Part shown: piece after piece, positions 1 through 10,749 of the stretch
Layout: every line of letters begins with the position of its first letter
How positions within the stretch are numbered: the stretch's first letter is position 1
Assembly (NCBI RefSeq): GCF_901000735.1
Contig: NC_081543.1
Coordinates: forward strand, 30,588,771 to 30,652,770
Origin: Corylus avellana
Taxonomy: Eukaryota; Streptophyta; Magnoliopsida; Fagales; Betulaceae
Direction: 5' to 3'
Length of the DNA stretch: 64,000 bases
The notes under the pieces: generated by a model
What the model saw: the letters and a program-made list of their open reading frames with translations, nothing else
Told to the model about the DNA's origin: nothing
Database searches by the model: none
Position numbers and translations under genes: made by a program

Positions 1-1
1 T

Positions 2-1030
2 AGGCAGCAGGGGATCTCCCGATGGTCATCTCGCAAGATCAACAAGGTCAACCGTTCCCTCTCCAAGCTAAAGCGTGTAATTGAATCTGTTCCAGGTGCT
101 AAAGGAGCATTTGGTAATTTACATTCTCTCACCACGTGTCCTCTTCCTGTTACTGTTGACTCTCAGCCTTACAGTTTGATTAGGTCCAAGTCCAACCCAC
201 AAACATCACCATCCTTTAAACTCACTGAACCTCAGAAAAAGAATAAATCACCCACAGGTAGAACGCTCAAAAACAACAAACAGGCTGGGATGGAAGATCA
301 ATTGCAAGGACGAAGAAAGTTTAGTCCGATGAACCTTATTCGTCGTGATCATAGTAGTTCTCCACCAGAGCTTGGTAAAGGCCCAGACAGGTCCAAAACA
401 AGGAGTGGCTCATGTGAAGAGAGTGCTGGGAGCCCTACTTCACATGGATCATGTCAAGGTAGTCTCCCAAATCAAAGCACACCGGCAAAGCATCTATATA
501 TTTCCTCCATCAACCAGATATGCGATAAAGTAGGGGGCTCCCCTGATGCTCTTTTGATGACAGAACCTCAAGAAACATTTGGAGGAATGCTAATTGAAGA
601 TGCTGGAAATTCAAAAGATTTGAGAAATCTATTTCCTTCTGTACCAGATGCTATGTTGGATGAGCAGGTCCCAGAGTTTTGTTCGATTAAGCCTCCATTT
701 CCCAGTATGGCTCCTAACCAATCTATGGCTACTCCGGCTCCCACCATGCCATATGTTACAGGTAAGAAAGAGATGAAGAGTGTCACGATCAGGGCAACAT
801 TTAGAGAAGATATTATCAGGTTTCGGCTCTCTTTGAGTTCGGGCATTTTGGAGCTGAAAGAGGAAGTAGCAAAGAGGTTGAAACCTGAAATGGGAACATT
901 CGATATCAAGTATCTGGATGATGATAATGAGTGGGTATTGATAGCCTGCGACGCAGACCTGCAGGAGTGCATAGATATTTCAAGGTCGTCGGCCAGTAAT
1001 ATCATCAGGCTTTTGGTTCGTGATGGCTAA
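2..1030 (+). CDS. NLP (NIN-like protein) C-terminal exon, 5' truncated by window edge (NLP copy 1)
   Basis: This is the last exon of an NLP-family nitrate-response transcription factor, open from the window edge to a TAA. It begins inside the RWP-RK DNA-binding domain (RQQGISRWSSRKINK, then a Leu/Lys-rich helix up to VIESV). A Ser/Pro-rich linker follows with the family blocks GGMLIEDAGNSKDLRNL. The C-terminal PB1 domain ends with the acidic OPCA-type stretch DIKYLDDDNEWVLIACDADLQ. In NLPs the RWP-RK domain binds nitrate-responsive elements and PB1 mediates NLP-NLP or NLP-TCP contacts. The signature reads RWSSRKI, whereas the second copy has RWPSRKI. About 98% of bases match the last exon at 20541-21565 by eye. 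Whether the upstream exons exist or are broken lies outside the window, so the gene may be functional or a pseudogene. Confidence 0.85.
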   Translation, partial: RQQGISRWSSRKINKVNRSLSKLKRVIESVPGAKGAFGNLHSLTTCPLPVTVDSQPYSLIRSKSNPQTSPSFKLTEPQKKNKSPTGRTLKNNKQAGMEDQLQGRRKFSPMNLIRRDHSSSPPELGKGPDRSKTRSGSCEESAGSPTSHGSCQGSLPNQSTPAKHLYISSINQICDKVGGSPDALLMTEPQETFGGMLIEDAGNSKDLRNLFPSVPDAMLDEQVPEFCSIKPPFPSMAPNQSMATPAPTMPYVTGKKEMKSVTIRATFREDIIRFRLSLSSGILELKEEVAKRLKPEMGTFDIKYLDDDNEWVLIACDADLQECIDISRSSASNIIRLLVRDG

Positions 1031-1114
1031 TCTAGGAAGCTCCTGTGAGAGCTATGGGGAGTGAGGATTAGTTTGTACATATTAGTGAGCCTTTAGATAT
1101 ATCCATTCCTGTGT

Positions 1115-1310
1115 TTTGTGCGTACAGAACCTAGGATGTAAGTTGGGGGTGTTTCATGTCCTCAATTATAGATGTGACACTCCAGCTTATGTTCTGTGTG
1201 CACAAGACATAGAATGAAAGTTGAGGGTGTCACACGTCCTCAATTATAAATGTAGTATTCTAGCTTGCATCCTATGTCGTACGCATAGGATGCAAGCCAT
1301 AATTAAATCT
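1115..1310. repeat. palindromic minisatellite downstream of NLP copy 1
   Basis: About two units of an ~80-bp repeat lie here. Each unit contains GCAAGTTG or its complement CAACTTGC, GGTGTCAC or GTGACAC, and the spacer TCAATTATAGATG. Adjacent units read as inverted copies, so the strand can fold into imperfect hairpins. Related arrays follow the NLP ends at 21610, 26370, 39810 and 44520. Confidence 0.6.
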
Positions 1311-1940
1311 AAATTATAAGTGTTTTGAAATTTTTGGGAGTACTTTGTTAATTCAACCCTATTCAACGAAATGATAAAATCAACACTAGTCCCTCATTTT
1401 ATAAACTCTATAAAACTTACATGGATAGATCAAAAATCAAATATCCTTTGTAAGGAAGAAAGTATTACTAGGCTAGACGGTCATTTGCAATACACACCTA
1501 TACTTGAGTAGAGTGGAAAATTTTATCATAGTAGTATCATCTTTTACTCGAAACTAGAAGCAAACCTAACTATAGTATTGGGGGAAATAACACCCTTGAA
1601 ATTTTAAAATTTCATCTAAGTTATTTGTTTTTTATGAGATATACATTTTAAAAGAACTTTATTTTATTCCCCAAAATCCTTGTATTTTAGTTTTGTCCCC
1701 ATAACTAAAATTCTAGTTTAGCCTCAGAACCTTTAAGAATGTCTAAAACAAAAATGAAACCATAGATAAAATAGCAAAGTATAATTAGCTCATTACTATA
1801 ATATGATATATAGTTGGTGAACACAAGAAAGAAACTGCATTTGTTTGTGATATATTCTCACACTAGAATAATAACACTTTTTGGAAGTGAGTTCCATCAA
1901 GTCATTTGACACTGGCGATATTGGAAGAGTCCTCACCATT

Positions 1941-2697
1941 CTAAGGTGCACCGCCGCCAACCTTCTTAGATTCTTCTCCATTCACCCCCAGCTCTAACAA
2001 ATCCATCTGGCCAGTTTTGCCCTCCCTTTCTGCAATCTGTCTCTTTGTTGATTTGTAGAAAGTAGCATAGAGAATCAACTGGGCCATCGAAAATACTACT
2101 CCCACCACACTGGGTACCTGAGACCAAATCCACGTCTCAATTTTTAGATGAAACCCAATATTGACATTCTTACAATCATCACAAGCAGGTGATTTATGTT
2201 TGTTAATGTGTTTTGGACGATGATTTTTTGTTTTTTATTTGAAAAAAATGTTCTGATATAATATAAAGGTAAAAAATTGTTATTATGTTTTTAAGTATCT
2301 CTTAAGAGTGTTTTCTGTTTTGAGTTTGTTAATGTATTTCACATATAAAAATGCACTTCCAAATGCACACTATTTAACCTGACAATAAAAATCTTCATTG
2401 GATTTAAAATTTAATGATAATTTTTATTACCACGTTAAGGAATGTGCACTTGAGAGTCTATGTAGTATTTCTCAGACACAAAATAACAACACAAACAAAA
2501 GTAACCTTTGTTTCTTTGCTTAAGATCATGGAGATAGAGAGAGTGAGAGAGAGAGGGGGTTGAATATATGAAATTACTAGGATGAAGAGGTCAAATTGAA
2601 TAAGAGCATAAGTACTCCAGGTAAGACCACTGAGAAAGCAAGTGAAAGACAGGAAAAAAGGCATGTACTCCACACTTCTTGTCGTAAGCACCATTTT
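1941..2697 (-). pseudogene. SWEET-1: clade II SWEET sugar transporter, exons 4-5 only
   Basis: Two exons are visible: exon 4 (2578-2697, 40 codons, [14 protein letters not shown] to FDLFIL) and exon 5 (1941-2117, 58 codons plus TAG, starting VPSVVG). The acceptor and donor dinucleotides (AG, GT) are intact. Together they form the second half of the MtN3/saliva triple-helix bundle. Exon 3 would lie beyond 3559, where homology to SWEET-2 stops just before an assembly gap, and exons 1-3 are not found to the right of the gap. The conserved DPF motif is DLF here, and the substrate-site Asn equivalent to N192 of AtSWEET1 is Ser (codon at 2109-2111). It may be a truncated pseudogene, or a complete gene hidden by the gap. 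Confidence 0.75.
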
Positions 2698-2789
2698 CTG
2701 CACCACACACAAAAGCATCTTCGTCAATAAACAAATTACAATGATCAATCCGACAAAAAAGAGGAAAAACAAATAATAATAATAATAAA

Positions 2790-3301
2790 GGGTAATTTTA
2801 CTGAAGACCCCTGAATTTCTACCTGATTTGACAAACTCCCATAAATTTTAAAATCTCTCAATTTAGTCCTCTGAATTTTCAATTGCAATTAATTTGGATC
2901 CCCTCGGAAGATTTAAAACGTTTAAAGTGAGACAATGACGTTTACACCCCTGACTTTTTTAAAAAATTTCAAATTTACCCTTACTTCCAAATTAAAAAAA
3001 ATTACAAAGACCCAGCCTGAGACCTGAAACTCGTGGGTCTCTGGCGGAGACCCGCATGGGTTATAGCCAGACCTGTGTGACCTTTTTTCTTTTTCTTTTT
3101 TGCATTTTTATTAAAAAAACGAAAATTAAGGATATTTTAGTCTTTTTAGAGTTTGCCGTTAAAAGTGAACGGCTAAATCTAATGGAGAGGTCCAAATTGA
3201 TTGCAATTGAAAGTTTAAGGGACTAAATTGAGAGATTTTAAAGTTTAAGGAGAGTTTGTCAAATCGAATAAAAGTTTAAGGGTCTTCAATAAAGTTACCC
3301 C
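2790..3301. mobile_element. 512-bp MITE in SWEET-1 intron 3
   Basis: The element has long imperfect terminal inverted repeats of more than 100 bp. The left end reads GGGTAATTTTACTGAAGACC and the right end is its inverse (GGTCTTCAATAAAGTTACCC). TAA-type microsatellite flanks both ends, so the target duplication is ambiguous but compatible with a TAA. The centre holds GGGTCT/AGACCC hairpins. An identical-length copy lies at 23222-23733 in SWEET-2, so insertion predates that duplication. The superfamily is not certain. Confidence 0.75.
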
Positions 3302-3573
3302 TAATAATAATACCAATAATGAGCTTAGTTCCTTAAGAACTGAAGTAACAACTATCAAATTAAAAAACAAGTATATGAATTCAGCATCAAACATGAAAGC
3401 TGTCCATTTATCACGCATATTTGTTGTTAAATAATTAAGTTTTTTAAACTATATAAATAATAATTTAACATAATATTATGACAAAGATCATGAGTACATT
3501 TTCTCCATTTTAATTAAAATAGTTGACGTGCTTTTATAACTTCATGACATAATTTGTTAGTAGGGGTGCAAAG

Positions 3574-3673
3574 NNNNNNNNNNNNNNNNNNNNNNNNNNN
3601 NNNNNNNNNNNNNNNNNNNNNNNNNNNNNNNNNNNNNNNNNNNNNNNNNNNNNNNNNNNNNNNNNNNNNNNNN
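3574..3673. other. assembly gap (100 N)
   Basis: Exactly 100 N, the usual placeholder for a gap of unknown size. Immediately left of it, homology to SWEET-2 ends at 3560 and is followed by TAGGGGTGCAAAG. That resembles the terminus of hAT-like MITEs (compare 54681), so a transposon may sit in the gap. Confidence 0.95.
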
Positions 3674-5264
3674 TTAATGAATAGATAAAGAAAAGGCACA
3701 TCACATCTTGATACAGACTTTGTGCTTGTCACATTACTTAATAGTGTCCCCCAAAATGTGCTGTTAATTGAAGCAAAAATAAATGAACTGTAAATGGAGA
3801 AAGCTGGTGATGTTTGTAAGCAATTTGGGATAGACATCCCCACTAATAATTTTGATAGCAAATGTGAGAGATAATTTAAGGTTAATCTACCTAAGCAAAT
3901 TTTGGACTCCCGTCTATATTTTTGGGCAAGTAATTCTCTCGTATTTGCTATCCGAATCTGAATAATTTGGACTTCAAATTGCTAGAAATTCGGAGCCAAG
4001 CAATTTGGCTAACACGTCACAATTGTGCAATTTTCAGAGGATTCTATAATGGTACAAACATGGCACATGCAGAATGGATAATCATTCCTAAAGGTGCAAA
4101 TAAAGGTGGGTTAATTGTTGGATTATAATTGCAAGTGCCATTTCAAGGAAGCTCATCTGTCACAGTAATTATTTCAGTGCCTAAAGTTACATGGTAAAAT
4201 GCTTTTTTCTTTATGAAAAATCACATGTTATGTGAGCCCAGGAGGGTGATGCTACCCATAACATATGATTTATCTTCATGAAATCACAATGTAAGGTTCA
4301 CATCACTTTCTGCAGCAGCAATGTGCAGATTCATGCCTTGAAGATGGTGAGCCACATCATAAGATGGAAGCACATGCGTCATTATCTTATCGAAAGGTAG
4401 CACAGAACTGAAGTACCAACATGCCCTTGATATAATTTTTTTTGCTTAGCAAAACAATTATGGGTTTTTGGGTGCATGATGGTCTCCAACTAAAGCAAAA
4501 AATAATTCCCCATATAAAAAGTATCATTTAAGCAATCATGCTGGTGAAAAAACACAAACCTCGTCCTCATACAATAATATAATGCATTTGTTTATGAAGT
4601 TTGGTCGAAGAAACTTAAGTAGAGTTATATATAAAGCTTTTCAATTACACCTTTTGACAAATGGGTTTATACCAATTTGAAAAGTTTAATGTTCTCATGC
4701 TTTTTGGACCATTTTTCTTCACTTTTTTTTTAATTGGGTAGGGAGAATTTTTTTAAAAGCAAATCTATTAAACTGACATGTGTCTAAAATACACGTAATT
4801 CTTACGACCTTTGACATTAAAGATGCCCACATAGCAAAAGACCTTAAAGTTCCCATTATCTTAACAAAGTTAAAAGCTCATCATTGTAATGATTATATAC
4901 TGTTTGCCAGAGGATAAAAAGTAATTATTTTGGCAGCCCAGAATGTAAGAAAGCTCTGGGGATCAAATACAGATCATACCCCCTCCTGGAAAGCAAACAC
5001 CAGCCTAACTCTAACAACACATACACAGTCACACAAATCTGTGGAAAAATCTAACAAAATTTGGATACATTAAGAAAGCCAAGCCTTTATTTCCAAGAAA
5101 GAGAAAGAGTTTGTTAAGAGACCAAACTTGGCAGCAGTTAGGCCTTGGTTTTTGAGCTTCCAACCTAGTGCTTGTTGTTGGAAGATTTGGTTTGGTTTTG
5201 TTTTTGATTAAACAAAGAATTAAAGTAGTGAATAAATAAGAAAGGGAGAGGAGAAGAAATATCA
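3674..5264. other. intergenic, no gene recognised
   Basis: AT-rich sequence with no recognisable coding domain. A short imperfect inverted repeat is visible near 4212-4282: arms ATGAAAAATCACATGTTATG and CATAACATATGATTTATC around a ~25-nt loop. It is compatible with a MITE remnant or fold-back transcript. Nothing else could be supported. Confidence 0.5.
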
Positions 5265-5468
5265 TCATAGGTTGTCTTCTTTATTTATGGGTGGGGCAGC
5301 CAACATTCCCAGTAAATCATGAAAGCATTGCACTCCTGCATCTTTTAGTGACTCCATAACTTTTGAGCCGACCAAACTATCATGAGGGTTGAGAGGGCAG
5401 CCCTTCTGCTCCTCACATTCCCCTCCCACCCATTCCTTCAAATTATACTCTGTACTTTGTTGTAACAT
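5265..5468 (-). CDS. possible small hypothetical ORF (67 aa)
   Basis: A 67-codon open frame on the - strand with unusual composition for this AT-rich spacer. It is Cys- and Gly-containing and includes KEWVGGECEEQKGCPLN and a Leu-rich end HDLLGMLAAPP. I do not recognise the family. No second exon, signal peptide or membrane segment is evident. It could be a terminal exon fragment of a lost gene or a chance frame. Confidence 0.2.
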   Translation of the reverse strand: MLQQSTEYNLKEWVGGECEEQKGCPLNPHDSLVGSKVMESLKDAGVQCFHDLLGMLAAPPINKEDNL

Positions 5469-5902
5469 TTTGTTTCTAATATTTCACACCAACTAAAAAC
5501 ACCCACCAGAAGAAATTATATATATATATTTGTTCTCAAAATAAAATATGAAGAAAAACAATGCTGAATTGGCCTCTATAGTTTGGAATTTTGACAAATA
5601 GTTCATTAGGGTACTAAACACTCCCTTGGATAAGCAAAAAAAAAAAAAAAATCTTGTCGTTAGAAAAGTTGATAGAATCTGTTAATGTGCTAAATTAATG
5701 CCAATCATATTGTGACACTGATGTGGCACATTAACAAACAATACGAAACATAAAATACTCATAAAAACACGAAAGTAGTTAGCACTTTTATATTACATCA
5801 GGATACTTTTTCAAACCAAAAACAAGAAACACCCCCTCCAAAACACTTCAACAAACATATCCCTAATACTATATATAGGTTGCCCATCTTACAGGTTGTT
5901 AT
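5469..5902. other. AT-rich spacer
   Basis: Low-complexity AT-rich sequence with an A-run near 5637-5650. No gene or named repeat was recognised. Confidence 0.4.
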
Positions 5903-6038
5903 GTCAACTTCTTATTCTTTTTTTTTTTTTCTCTTTTTTTACATGTCCACACAAGGGGAGAGGGGAGAAAAGATTCGAACTAGTAACTTCTGCTTTATAA
6001 GGCGTGGTTCTCAGTCGATTGAGCTAAGTCAACTTTTT
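5903..6038 (-). mobile_element. tRNA-derived SINE with target-site duplication
   Basis: Read on the - strand, a Pol III promoter is visible. Box A-like TAGCTCAATCGACTGAG is followed by box B-like TAGTTCGAATC, then a pyrimidine-rich tail and CTTGTGTGGACATGT. An A-rich 3' tail appears as the T-run at 5917-5940 on the + strand. Flanking direct repeats GTCAACTTCTT (5903-5913) and GTCAACTTTTT (6028-6038) look like the target duplication. A second family member lies at 49206-49310. Confidence 0.75.
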
Positions 6039-6790
6039 AAGGAAAGAAAGAAAGAAAGTAAAAAAATTAAGGTTTTAGGACAGAAATTGAGATATCCACT
6101 ACTTTTATACAGTCCCATGTGTGTGAGTGATGAACTAACAATCAAATGTTGTTTTTAAAATACATTAATCATCGTTGTCCAACCGGAAAAAAAGGGGGAA
6201 ATGGTCCTAAAAAGGCTTATCTTGATTCACAGACTGGGCCTTTTAAGTTGTCTTAGTCTTCAAAATGAGAAGATAAAGCTCGTGGAACCCTTTTTCCTTA
6301 TACCAATGCGTTGTCAAAATAATGGGCACCATCACCTTTATTAGCTTATACTTAAAACTGGCATTGGGATGGAAAGAAAAAAAAAAGATGATTTTTCTAA
6401 TCAACTCCATTCTTTTAGTCCAAAAGAAAAGAGCTTTTGAGTGGGGTAACTTCTCTGGAGGAACATATATATACAATTAAGTTGTATGATGGGATAGGAT
6501 AATTCCATCTTAACATTAATTATTCCGCATCATTTTGCAAGTGAGGATACCCCGGCCTATGGCCTATCTTATCAACACCCAACACAGCCAAAAAAATAAT
6601 TCTACCTTATCGAGAGAAAACTTTTACTTTTATTCCAGCAATCAGACATATTCTATTTTTCCATTAATTACGTTCTTTAAATTAGGATTTTATTTTATTG
6701 TAATTTTATTATTTTAGGAATTTTCATAATAGGCTTAGCAGAGCCTAAGTTACTTTCCATGGCTCTATGAGGACGCAGGAGGAGTAACCC
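6039..6790. other. intergenic, no gene recognised
   Basis: AT-rich sequence. Short open frames here lack any domain and have no homology that I can identify. Confidence 0.4.
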
Positions 6791-7745
6791 TTTTGCAGAC
6801 TTGAACGATGTGTACGAGTGCAAGGAGACACCACATTAGGATCAATTGATGATTCGTTTGCAGCACATGGAGGAGAAATTTGCTGGTATGGCCGAGCGGA
6901 TAGGGGAGCAAGTACTGCACACCCAAATCGAGGCCTTCGCCAATCAATTTGCCACCATGGGTGTTCTAAACGGTTGTCGCCATCAACCAACTCTATGTTA
7001 CGTGGATGAAGATGACGTGGGTACCTTTAGTGCGGTGCGATCTCAATGGAACAAAGTATGGTTTGATGCCCGAGGTCCGCGGCGCAACACCTTGACCGTT
7101 ATTCGCAAGCCTCAAATATTTCACTTACCAAATACATCTAATGTGGATGAGGAAGATGAATTCCTTGATGAGGAGTTCCAAGAAGATGAGTTCATTGATG
7201 AGGAGTTCAAACATTGAAATGTTCATGAACATGTTGAAGGTACTTCACAAAGATTCGTGGATTGAGATTCTCCACCAACCTTTGATATCAATATCAATGA
7301 TGAAGATCTTGTGGAAAGTTCTTTGTCATATGATCAAGAGGAAGAATAGGTACCATATTGGATCCCTCCAATATTTTACGGCATCCATTCTAAAGAAGAG
7401 GAATCGTTGGAAGAGATAAATCTCTTAGATAGTACTGAAATTTTTTATGAAAGTTCTACATATTATGTGCTTGATGAAAGCCCTAAAAGTGAAGTATTTG
7501 ATTTTAGTGTTGAAAAAGTTGACGATGTTGATTTCCTTGGGGTACATGACATTTTATCAAATTCTTCTAAAAAATGTTTGTAATGAATTTATACGGTGAA
7601 GGAGAATTTTATATTTATAAAGGAAGAGATAATTGATCAATTTTTGGAGATTTTCATGGCGTGTGAAGAGAAGAATGTACATGAGAAGCATGTAAAATTT
7701 GAACTACCTCAACGTAATGGGTAGAACTTTCAAGATGATCATCAT
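6790..7745 (+). pseudogene. degenerate acidic coding remnant, possibly a retroelement gag-like region
   Basis: A broken coding stretch is visible. One frame (6846-7217) contains MEEKFAGMAERIGEQV and a repeated acidic motif DEEDEFLDEEFQEDEFIDEE. Later pieces in shifted frames continue with acidic text (INDEDLVESS, SVEKVDDVDFLGV) interrupted by several stops. The coiled-coil-like N-terminal part and acidic tract resemble variable gag-proximal regions of plant LTR elements. No zinc knuckle, protease or polymerase is visible, so assignment is weak. Confidence 0.3.
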
Positions 7746-10090
7746 AGTCTTATGGTGAATTGAAATACCCCCAAAACTGGCATTGACCATTTTAGTAGGG
7801 TTACTAGCAATTCTTCCACTTGAGTTAACTGGTAACTAACTGAAGGAATCGTTCATCAAGCATACTGAGAGTAATTGTAACGGAATGTGAAAATAACAAA
7901 TCTGAGATATCTAAATAAATATTAAGGCATGCATGTACTATCACCAATCACAGACTGGGAGACTAATCCAAATAATCAAACCTTGTAGAGTCTCCAGCTT
8001 TCTTTCCTTTAAAAGCACTTTTAAAATAAATAACATAACAAGCCGCAAACACTGCATAAGTCTAAGACTTAGTAAGTAAATCTCACAGTTGAGTATGAAA
8101 TGAGCTCTGATTTATAAGCAGTAATAGACACGTGTTTATTTCGGTAAGCAATTGAGGTGTTGGCAGTGTTGCCTCTATTATTACACCATGAAAATATAAT
8201 TTTGGTTTTAGAGATGTGCATGTGTAATTCCAGCGACAATTACCTATAAGTTTTAATGCAGAAAACTAATATTTTAATAGGTCATAATTATCATGTATGG
8301 TCTACCCAAGATATTACCGGCTCTCAGTAGGGTTGGCGTTGTCCCGAGAGACCTGTAATACAATATCGGTGTCCTGGTTATTGTACGCTACCGTCTAGAA
8401 CACTAGCAGCCCGACCGAGTCTAATTTCGGGTGGGCCACACTACTAATGATGTACGTCTTGTAGTGACCCACCAATCAAACATGGTTGCGGCGGTCACGA
8501 AACAACCATTAGATCCAAGGCCCATATAACACACACACATTTAACCATATAATCAAGTATATATAGTAAGTTCATGGTCATTATACCGCACGTACCAGTA
8601 TACCATGTCATATAATGCATCTTATTAATCAGTTATCAAGGCAATTACCAAGTGGCGTAAAAGTAATTATACTCATAACATACGCGTGCTCAGTTAGCTG
8701 ACATATCGCATGTTTTTAAAGAAAGCAGTCGTAAGTATTTACTTACTTCGCACGCTCACCCGATTCTCCCGACATTTTGGACTCCTGCTATAATGAAACA
8801 TAGATTATCGTTATCCACATTACTATGGTGTCTATTCTAAATACACAAGATCCTATCGAATAGCAAACTCTCTTTCTTTCTTTGTCTAATTGGCTTTAAA
8901 ACTTTCTTATATTGTAAAAGGTACTCAAGGTGAATCTTCTCGAATAAAGGGGAAATATCCATATTATGAAGTAAGCAAACAATTCAAGGGAGCATGTACG
9001 AACAGGACAAAGGACTGGATGGCAATAATCAGGTGTAATGCTCTTTGCAAATTGGACAGCGGAAAAGAGGGATTATGCATCAAATCCAAAGAGAACTACA
9101 ATGAGATTAAAAGGGGGAATAAAAATGAGAGATATTTAAGCATTCTCAGCAGTTTTCTCGTTATTTTTTTCTAAATATAAGGATCAAAACTACTTTTTAC
9201 TTCCCTATAAATACATTCCACAATACATTCCCTTAACACTTCCTTATATTATTAAAATAATATATATTTTTTTTACTTTTATTTAAAAAAAAAATCCAAA
9301 AACCTTTTATTTTCTCTCTCATCTCAGTCTACTTTCTCTTTGTCTTATGGATGTGTTCATAGGCACCATGGCTGAAGCAAATCATGTTTTTGCAAATTTT
9401 GTAGATTCTTGATTGCTAGTATGATTTTTCAGATTAGTTTTTAAACCAGCGGGTGTTTTTGCTTCGATTACAGGTGGGTTATTTTTGTCTTTGATTACTG
9501 GCGGTAAAGGGGAGAGGAGAAGAAACCATAATCTTTGTTCTTCTTCTTGGTTTCTTCGTACGGTAATGAGGGTTTTCTTGGCTTCTTCTTGATTTACATA
9601 TTTTTTTCTTCATTTGGAGAGAGAGATGAGAGAGGAGAGAAGAGAGAGATGTGTAGAACATAGATGAAGTTTGAGACACAGGTTGAAGAAAGATGGGAGT
9701 TTTGATGTTTTGCAGAGAGAAAGAGAGGTGCGAGAGAAGATGAGGGATGGCGTAGCTATGATGTGAGAGGAGAGAATTGAATTTTTTCTATTTCAATACA
9801 AATAAGGATTGCTACACTTTACCGATCCTAATGTTTAGGGCTCATTTAGGGAGTTTGCTGTAGGTGATTTTTTTTGACATTTTTCCTAAACTTAGGAACC
9901 TCATGTAGAGAGTCTGCTAGAAATGAAAAAACAGAGGCTTGAAAATTATACAAAAGATTATTACTTTCCAGTAAAATCATATGAAATAAGAGTTTTAAGA
10001 CTTAAAAAGCACAATGAGTATTGTTAGTTTCAGACGATTTTTTTTGTATTTTTCCCAAAAAAAATTCTTCTCCTTCTCAAAATCAAGTTT
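7746..10090. other. intergenic, repeat-like, no gene recognised
   Basis: Mixed-composition sequence. The stretch 8310-8530 is GC-richer than its surroundings and looks like part of a retroelement, but no LTR ends or coding domains could be defined. The stretch 9240-9780 is AT- and GA-rich. No gene is supported. Confidence 0.4.
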
Positions 10091-10181
10091 AAACCTTGAG
10101 TTTGAGGGGAATATTAGAATATTTTATATTCTATGTTATTATGTTTCCTTATTAGGTTTATTACCCTTTTAGGGTTTCATG
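10091..10181. repeat. possible truncated LTR end flanking the gypsy insertion
   Basis: A purine tract TTGAGTTTGAGGGGA is followed by AATATTAGAATATTTTATAT. This is the arrangement of a polypurine tract followed by an LTR start in many plant retroelements. It is interrupted at 10182 by the gypsy LTR. No matching second LTR was found. Confidence 0.3.
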
Positions 10182-10650
10182 TGTTATGGGTACACGTAGA
10201 AGACCTCACAGCCAAGCAAGTGGTATAGAAGGAAAGGTCTAAGAAGAAGACACGTGGGGAAGAAGGGAAAGTTGGGGAGTACAGTTGTCCTCTTTTCTTC
10301 TGCACTTTATGTTAATTTTATGCATGCGTTTTATTTGTTAAAGCCTGCGTTTTGCAAGGCCTTTCTATGTAATTTCCAGTACTTGTATTTCGGCACTTCT
10401 AGAACCTTGGGGAAGGGATCCAGGTGGCCATTCTGTTAGAATATATTCTAACAGAATGGGTGATATAATGGGGGGCACTCTCATTAGATGGGATATGCAT
10501 AGAGATTCCTGGCTTGAGACGTTGTAGGAGAAGGAGCAATCTCGAATCTGCTCATTTATCTTTAATATATTTTCTGCATTATTCCATTTCCTTTGCTGTT
10601 TTCATTCAAACCCATAAAAATCATCATACAAACCAAGAAAAACCTTTACA
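10182..10650 (+). repeat. gypsy left (5') LTR
   Basis: 469 bp, TG to CA. It contains a perfect 32-bp palindrome at 10428-10459 centred on GAATATATTC. Confidence 0.9.
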
Positions 10651-10749
10651 ATTGGTATACAGAGCCAATGATCTTCTCTAGTTTAGTTTCCCCAACCACT
10701 AGAAAACACCAAATTTTTTTTTTTTTTCTTTCTTCTCTCATACTCTACC

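Noticed and set aside
10091..10181. Matching target duplication for the gypsy element
   Set aside because: The 5-bp flanks TCATG and ATATT do not agree, so no duplication was claimed.
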